Assembly (NCBI GenBank): GCA_007922195.1
Contig: ML682007.1
Location: 20,698,998 to 20,762,997 of the forward strand
Origin: Podocnemis expansa
Lineage: Eukaryota; Chordata; Testudines; Podocnemididae
Reading direction: 5' to 3'
DNA length: 64,000 bases
This document shows positions 58,439-64,000 of this stretch, one piece after another; position 1 is the first letter of the stretch, and each line of letters begins with the position of its first letter. The position numbers and the translations under genes were made by a program. Under the pieces are notes generated by a model. It did no database searches, was not told the DNA's origin, and saw only the letters and a list, made by a program, of their open reading frames with translations.

Positions 58439-58444
58439 TTTATT
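58439..58444 (-). terminator. candidate SLU7 polyadenylation signal (AATAAA)
   Basis: The first canonical AATAAA on the minus strand below the SLU7 stop, about 700 nt downstream. If used, the 3' UTR would include the Penelope-like fragment at about 58480-58565. Not otherwise supported. Confidence 0.25.
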
Positions 58445-58479
58445 AGCAGGTGAGTAGAGTTATTCAATTTGAAAAAAAA

Positions 58480-58565
58480 GGAAGCAAGGAGTCCTGTGGC
58501 ATTTAAAGACTAACAAAACTGAAAAAGGTGCATAGAAGAAAATCCCACTTCATCAGTTGCTTAGA
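58480..58565 (-). mobile_element. decayed Penelope-like fragment
   Basis: aagcaaggagtcctgtggca, tttaaagactaacaaa and agaaaatcccacttcatcag. It lies between the SLU7 stop and the candidate AATAAA. Confidence 0.65.
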
Positions 58566-59144
58566 CACAAAGAATATCAGAGCTCTGCGTAGTGTGGGCT
58601 TCTTGTATTGTAACTGCTCCAAAGATGAGTCAGGTGTTCTCCGTTAATGGACAGAAAACATTTATATTACAGTCAACCAAGTTTATACACAATGTCACAG
58701 CTGTTTACATAATCCTACGTTCCTAAAATAATTACAAAAATGTTAGTATAGAATGACTATTGAGAAGCCTTAAGAGATGTTACAACTATCCAAGTACATT
58801 CATCAATCGAATGAAGCAACAGTGACATCTGCTGGCCCCATGTTTTAGATGCAATTTGCTTTAAATTTATAGGTTCCTCTCTCCTGTTGTTACAATGAAT
58901 TCTAGCAGGTGACAAGGTACACTTTCAGTAGTACCATCCTGTACCAAGTATACCTTTCTGTTTTTTAAAAAAGACAAAAATACTGTTGGCACCTGCCGTT
59001 AACTTAATTCAGAGACTTCTTTTGCCTAACAAAAACTATGCCGTTTCTGCAAAACGGATTTCAGAAAGAAAAGTTCCAGTGACTTGTTTACTAAGCATCA
59101 TATACAATAGCCAAGTACTGTGTGCAGGAATGTCTTTCACATCA

Positions 59145-59324
59145 TTATTGTCCAAGAAAGGAAGCCATGGGATCATCAGGTCTTTGACGTTTCATTCTAT
59201 AAGCCTCCATTTCCTCTTCTGTAGGCTCTCGTGTTTCATACATGCTGTTATATGGCCTCTTCCTCTCATCTAACTGCATGATTTCTTTAACCTGGAGGAG
59301 ACGAGCCTCTTCTGCATTTAATGC
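59145..59324 (-). CDS. SLU7: SLU7 terminal coding exon
   Basis: 180 nt: 59 codons and a stop, acceptor TTTACTTCAG. It begins [10 protein letters not shown] and carries the conserved tail [16 protein letters not shown] to MASFLGQ. The stop is followed by 3' UTR extending left. Confidence 0.95.
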   Translation of the reverse strand, partial: ALNAEEARLLQVKEIMQLDERKRPYNSMYETREPTEEEMEAYRMKRQRPDDPMASFLGQ

Positions 59325-62300
59325 CTGAAGTAAAAGCAAAACTGAGGTCAAAATTCATGACATATCATAGTACTTCAACTAAAACACCAGCAAGCAGAAT
59401 TGGGAGATTCTGTAACTCTCACAATGGAACCTCCAACTACAGCCCCAAATCAATGTTTATCAATTTTCTCTGGTCATAGCATTATTTAACTGAGCCATTT
59501 TAAAACTTGCATAAATATCAATGTTAGGGTGTAGTAATCTGAAGGCTTCCTGAATTTTCAGCTAAGTTTATGAATAGGGTAAAATTATCAAAAGCATCTT
59601 AGTAACTTAAGAGCTTTTGAGAATTTCATCCAGACTGAACAAGGATACTTTCTTCTCCTTTTCTTTAAGAGACGTGAATTATTCCTCTCCTAATTTTTGC
59701 CATTCAGCAGCAGTGGTTTATCCAAAAGATGGCTGAAGTACAATGCATCAGTGCAAGACCTCCATCCTGTAAACTAGTGGTTCCCCACTTGTGGTCTGAG
59801 GGCCTAAAATGGACCATGGAGGCTTTCAAAGTGGCCTGCAGCTCCCTTCCTGCTAGCTGCAGAAGGGAGCCTCTGCCTAAGGACCCAAGTAGAGAGCACA
59901 TTTCCTCAGAACTAAAAGACACGTATCCAACTCCTAGCTGCACCCAAAGCAATGGGAGATCAAATGCCCTCCATGGATGTTGCAGGGAACATGGCAAAAT
60001 GCTCTGCCTAGAGACACAGACGCTGAGGTCCCTGCTGGAGCCAGAGGGAGCTGAGCACTGATCGTCCATCCTGCTGGCTGCAAAAGGGAGTCGCTGCTAA
60101 GGAGCCCCGGCAGAGTGCACAGGGCTATGAGACACGTGGGGTTTCCCTGCTGTAGCCAGGGAGATGGGAGATCACTGAAGAGGCAGCCTCTTTTCTTAAC
60201 TTTGGCTGGCTGGCTGCAGTGGTGGGGAGCCTGCTGGCAGAAACTGGTGGTCCTTCAGGGCTGTAAAAATGATATCTGTATCCCTCCAGCCAAAAAGGTG
60301 GGGAACCACTGCTGTAAACTGATAGTACTTGGGCAGACTGCTGTACATCTGTGGAACCTGATCCAGTGACTTCATCGGGACAGTGTAGGAGGGTAGTAAT
60401 CTACTCATGCACACTATCCAGAGCAGGATAAGACTTAAAGTGCCTTTTATCCTAAAGGGGAAAATTAAACAGAGGGTGTTTCCTTCCTCTTTGCTACTTT
60501 TGAAACCTTAACCTATCATCACCCACTGTTCTAATCATTTACTTCAAAACAGCTAAAACAACTGTCTAAAAGTCACTTCAACTCAGAGTCAGCAGCAGAG
60601 AAACCAACATACAGCACCACAAAAACCATGATTTTGGGGCCTTCATACTACTGATCAAATCAATATTTCTTAATAAGAACAAGAACAGTTTGGGAGGTGG
60701 GGGAAAATGCACCTTTTTCAGTTTTTCATGTTTCTTTTTCTCTTCGTCTTCACTATCTGAATTAGGACTCTTCTTGACCTTCTTCTTTTTCTTCTTTTTC
60801 TCATCCTTCTGTTTTTCTTGATGTATCTGGAAGCAGAAAAACAGGAGTTTTAGACTGAAATGCCAAGGGTTATGCATATGCATGTCCAAGGAACTTATCC
60901 TCAGGGTCTAGTAACTCTGTATCTGAGGAATTTAGAAGGGAAATTGAGAGATGAGATATTAACGATTCAATACTTGACAAATCTTGGCTAAGCTCTGAGG
61001 GGATGGCTCGTGCAACTCTGTAGTACAGTCACTACACAACTCCATCTTTTAAATCTCCATATAAACAGAATGCAAAAATCTTCCTCCATACAGTCTTTTA
61101 AGGTAGTTATTTCTTTCCAAAGGGAAGACAAGTGGGAGAAGAAGGTAACCTACCTCCATCAATGTTTTGGATTTTGTCATATAATCTTCCTCCATAGGTT
61201 CTTTCTCTGGGAAGTCTGATGCAGCATTCTGCATAATGAAGATGAAATGGTATGAAAACTCACTCTGTACATTCCAAAATGGAAAGACAAGCTGCACAAT
61301 TAGCCTTATTTTGGATATTTTATAGCAGCATCCCATTGTTCTAGTGTCTAAAAATGAAGTGATACTTACAGCCATTTCTTTCCCAGCTTCTCCTGTACAA
61401 TAGGAATACTTGACAAATGAGTGGCAGCATTTATATCCCCATCTGCCTTCCTTCCAATATGAACCCCATATACACTGCAAGACAGAAACAGTACTGAAGC
61501 AATCACTTGCATAACTGGAACACTGAAATTCATAAGACTTTTTTCCCCCCCATAAAAGTAGTAGCTTATCTGAAAAACTTAAAAGGGAAAAAATTGATGA
61601 GCTTTGAAATTCTACAAACGTTTGCACATGGGGGAGATTTTCAAATGCAGAGGACAGCTGGGTGCCCAACTCCCATTTAAGGAATGGACATGGAAGCATG
61701 ACTCCCATTTGTGCCTTTGAAAGAAGAATTGGAAAATTTCCACACATACAAGTTGTGGGTAGATCCAGTGGGAAGCCTCATAGGTAATTAAATTCTCCTG
61801 CCTGGAAGGAGAGACTTAAGCAACAAGGGATATGTTCAATACTTTAGTGACTGTATGTTTGTCCTTGTGGCACTTAATCACATTTTCCCTACCTTACTAG
61901 GAAATTTAGCACTTGCTGCTGTTTCTCAGTTTATGTGCTTACTGTGTGGTTGTTGACAGTTACATCTTCTTCATACTTAGAGCGCACAACAGCCTTTTCT
62001 TGTCCTTTGATGATCGTTCCATGCCTCGAATACTCTACATAATCTTCTGTCTGCGCTAACAGCAATTCGACTGGTGGAGCATCTAGATGTTCTTGTCCTC
62101 CATACTACAAAAGAGAGCAATATTTTTGAAGATCTATAGCAAAAGGCTTTGCAACTCCATCTGCATTTCAGACTCATTACCCTACTGCCTTTTCTGTGCT
62201 TTGGGTGCTATACAAGCATTTAGAACAGTTATCACATTTTACAACTGAACGTTTGGTATTTCTCACCGACCTGTTAGCTAAAGATGCTGTTTTTGCTACA

Positions 62301-63192
62301 GTGGTAACATTTCAGATGTTTTTCAGTTTGGAAAGATATTACCAGCTCCAGCGATATACCCCAATTTAAATAAAAAAAAGTCTTATTTAAGCTGCCAGAA
62401 GACTTGAAAATAAAAGAGAGGTAGAAAAAGAACCCAAGTATAAAACAATTAGACAGTATATCATTTGTTATTGTCAACTTGTGCTAAAAAATGTTAGTCT
62501 TCATGGATGATTTATTTTTACAACATTGTCTAAGTAAAACTGATGATGATACAGTGATGATACAGTGAAATAGAAGAGAAACTTTTCTTTTTCTAAAAGA
62601 AAGCTGCAGTCATTGTGCCCAATACCAAAGTCTGAAAATAACTTATTTTGTATGAGCTGTGAAATATATTTTCAAATATTTAGTCTGAACTAACCCAAGT
62701 TATTGTTTTCCAAAAAAATCAGTTTTATCAATGCAAAACACTATGGCCATTGGACATTTATCTCAATTACCTTCTCTAGTATGCTTTCTTTCTGCTGTTC
62801 TTTAAAATCTTCTTTTTTCACCTTGAAGGATTTGTACAGAAGCTCCAGTTTGGTAGGGTCTGCTTGAAGATGGACTTCAGAGCCTTTGTCATATGCCTCC
62901 CAAGCAAACACTATATATGAAAAAAAGAGGTACTGCTTAATTAAATGATCATTCTGAGTTCTATCCATGCTTTTCAAATATCACCTTTAATCTATTCTTT
63001 GTCTAAGAGTCATCATTATGCAGCCAAGTCTATTTATCTGCAACAAGATACATTTCTTCCTTGGAACAGAAGGGTAACACTTAAATTTTTAAAGTAAAAT
63101 TTTCTGACTTAGTGAAGTACTTACACTGAGTTTGTGCCATTGAAATAGTATCTCCAGTGTAACGAACAAAATTGTCACCTGCATAACCAACT
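59145..63192 (-). CDS. SLU7: pre-mRNA-splicing factor SLU7, C-terminal half (5' exons outside window)
   Basis: SLU7 is a nuclear factor of the second catalytic step of splicing, which helps select the 3' splice site. Seven exons join in frame: 63192-63125, 62910-62771, 62104-61943, 61474-61370, 61228-61154, 60826-60713, 59324-59145 (844 nt; one carried base, then 280 codons and a stop). All have GT donors and AG acceptors. Landmarks in order are [57 protein letters not shown], a Lys-rich stretch followed by an acidic SDSEDEE patch, and the conserved tail [12 protein letters not shown] through [10 protein letters not shown]. The zinc knuckle and N-terminal half are encoded farther right, beyond the window; no upstream exon is visible between 63193 and 64000. 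Only the short acidic exon at 61154-61228 looks poorly conserved against the human protein as I recall it. There are no frameshifts or premature stops, so the gene is likely functional. Confidence 0.96.
59775..60311. mobile_element. hAT-type MITE (537 bp) in the last SLU7 intron, perfect 8-bp TSD
   Basis: TAGTGGTTCCCCAC and GTGGGGAACCACTG inverted ends. TSD ctgtaaac exactly repeated (59767-59774, 60312-60319). An interior block around cctgctagctgcagaaggga recurs about 240 bp later. Open frames inside have no transposase motif. Confidence 0.92.
60713..60826 (-). CDS. SLU7: SLU7 exon (Lys-rich and SDSEDEE segment)
   Basis: 114 nt, 38 codons, phase 0. It starts IHQEKQKDE, runs through seven consecutive Lys and [13 protein letters not shown], and ends HEKLKK. 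Acceptor TGCTTCCAG, donor GTGCAT. The Lys run followed by Ser/acidic residues looks like a nuclear-localisation and phospho-acidic region. Confidence 0.92.
61154..61228 (-). CDS. SLU7: SLU7 exon (acidic variable segment)
   Basis: 75 nt, 25 codons, phase 0, acceptor ATTATGCAG, donor GTAGGT. It reads [19 protein letters not shown] and ends KTLME, which joins to IHQEK. The KTLME end and acidic character match the family, but the rest is unlike the human segment I recall, so this is a fast-evolving linker. Confidence 0.87.
61370..61474 (-). CDS. SLU7: SLU7 exon ([18 protein letters not shown])
   Basis: 105 nt, 35 codons, phase 0. Encodes [17 protein letters not shown] through [11 protein letters not shown]. 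Acceptor GTCTTGCAG, donor GTAAGT. The first residue is Cys (TGT) where I recall His in the mammalian protein. Confidence 0.93.
61634..61724. repeat. short fold-back repeat in an SLU7 intron
   Basis: agattttcaaatgcagagga and ctcccatttgtgcctttgaa form loose inverted arms; related to 2374-2462. Confidence 0.5.
61943..62104 (-). CDS. SLU7: SLU7 exon ([11 protein letters not shown])
   Basis: 162 nt, 54 codons, phase 0 at both ends. It runs from [20 protein letters not shown] through [11 protein letters not shown] to DVTVNNHT. Acceptor TTTTGTAG, donor GTAAGC. Confidence 0.94.
62771..62910 (-). CDS. SLU7: SLU7 exon ([11 protein letters not shown])
   Basis: 140 nt. Its first two bases TG complete a Leu codon with the T carried from the previous exon, giving [19 protein letters not shown] and ending KESILEK at a GTAATT donor. 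The sequence is essentially identical to the mammalian protein as I recall it, as expected for a core splicing factor. Confidence 0.94.
63125..63192 (-). CDS. SLU7: SLU7 exon ([13 protein letters not shown])
   Basis: 68 nt. One base completes a codon from the previous exon, probably the Glu of an NPDE motif. Then 22 codons from VGYAGDN to MAQTQ, then one base carried on. Acceptor TTTTTTGTAG, donor GTAAGT. This is the most 5' exon in the window. Confidence 0.93.
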
Positions 63193-64000
63193 CTACAAAA
63201 AATAAACAAACAAATCAACAAACACAACCCATAAACAACACAACACTTACTGCCTATTGAGTACCTACGTTCTTTCATCCATTTTAGCATCTTATTAAAG
63301 TCACAAGTGTGAATATCTCGTTTGAAAAGGGCATGTCACCAACACGCACAAAATGGTAATGACCTCCTGTAACACTGTTTCTATTCCCTACATGGAAACA
63401 GAGGAACACTATAAAAGTCAAGCAGATCACTACTCCACTGCTTTCTCCCTGGGAGTTAAAAGAGTAGCTCCCCAACGTTCTGACTGCTCACTGGTCTGGG
63501 GAGCAAGAGGCCAAGCTATGAATTCCTAGACAGCATGCTATCCAAACTGGGGAGATTTTTTGGTGTGATAATTGCAAGTCAGAAGAGAACAGCTACAAAC
63601 TTCCAATTATTTCAATACATTTTTATTTGCACTGTGGTCCACAGATGCAATCTCTACTAGGGTTTTGCTATAAACTGTAATTTAATGTTCCACACACTTT
63701 ATAATTTGTACTAAAAATGAGCATCAAGCATGTGACAATTGACAAGATCACTTTAAGTATAAAGACTCAACAAAATGACACTCATCCACATTCGGCATGT
63801 CAACTTTTAACTTAGAGAGGAAAAAAACAAAATAAGTAGAAGAATGTAAACAAGAAAATTTTAAAAGACTCCCTCCTCCATGAACGCTTAGTGGCTCATT
63901 AATTGCAGGATACAAGGGACAGCAAAGGGATAAGATTAATATTAAGACAATTTTTATTTTATCTAATTATGCTATAGATATGTAGTTAAAACCCCAACTT
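63193..64000 (-). other. SLU7 upstream intron sequence
   Basis: AT-rich sequence upstream of the first visible SLU7 exon. I searched it for the expected exon ending near NPDE and saw none, so I read it as intron continuing past the window edge. Confidence 0.6.

Noticed and set aside
59704..60069. 121-codon open frame in the SLU7 intron
   Set aside because: Lies mostly within the hAT MITE at 59775-60311 and has no transposase motif.
61049..61747. Single 232-codon SLU7 exon
   Set aside because: Two real exons happen to lie in one open frame; clear GT and AG sites and the family's sequence show that 61229-61369 and flanking parts are intronic.
1..64000. CRISPR arrays, bacterial operons, phage or exogenous virus genes
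   Set aside because: No regularly spaced direct repeats, no prokaryotic gene layout and no viral protein recognised; everything fits a vertebrate nuclear genome.

Overview
This is a stretch of a large, intron-rich, repeat-laden amniote nuclear genome. Most protein-like open frames are chance frames inside repeats. The repeats point to a turtle, or less likely another non-mammalian archelosaur: CR1 LINE 3' ends, a tRNA-headed SINE with a CR1-type tail, amniote MIR-like SINEs, many hAT-type MITEs, and very many copies of an amniote Penelope-like terminal repeat. The genus cannot be told from the sequence.

Two protein-coding genes are supported, both on the minus strand. C1QTNF2 (adipokine-like CTRP2; two coding exons, 28329-31123, 285 codons) appears complete. 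SLU7 (second-step pre-mRNA splicing factor; seven 3' exons, 59145-63192, C-terminal 280 residues) continues beyond the right edge. Their order and shared orientation match my recollection of the human 5q33.3 neighbourhood. They are unrelated in function. About 28 kb of repeat-rich intergenic DNA separates them, and about 28 kb lies downstream of C1QTNF2.

Layout: 1-28 kb is gene-free. It opens with a ~560-bp palindrome made of two head-to-head elements, then a possible ~4-kb inverted-end element (3.7-8 kb) holding two GC-rich insertions, then hAT MITEs, Penelope-like fragments and a CR1-tailed SINE. 28.3-31.1 kb is C1QTNF2. 31-59 kb holds MIR-like relics, CR1 fragments (35.8-36.8 kb and 48.6-50.5 kb), nested hAT insertions and a dense cluster of Penelope-like fragments at 52-58.6 kb. 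59.1-64 kb is the 3' part of SLU7, with a 537-bp hAT MITE in its last intron.

The most noteworthy signal is the commonest repeat. It ends in a fixed CCTTTGGAA motif, has variable 5' ends, is flanked by direct repeats of variable length (10-15 bp), often folds back on itself, and carries a minimal hammerhead-ribozyme-like core (CUGANGA, hairpin, GAAA, AGCUC). This matches what is known of Penelope-like retroelements. Several copies keep the core, and two palindromic copies share private variants on both arms, which suggests fold-back copying. I found no tRNA or rRNA gene, no CRISPR array, no intact transposase or reverse transcriptase, and no novel multi-gene system.
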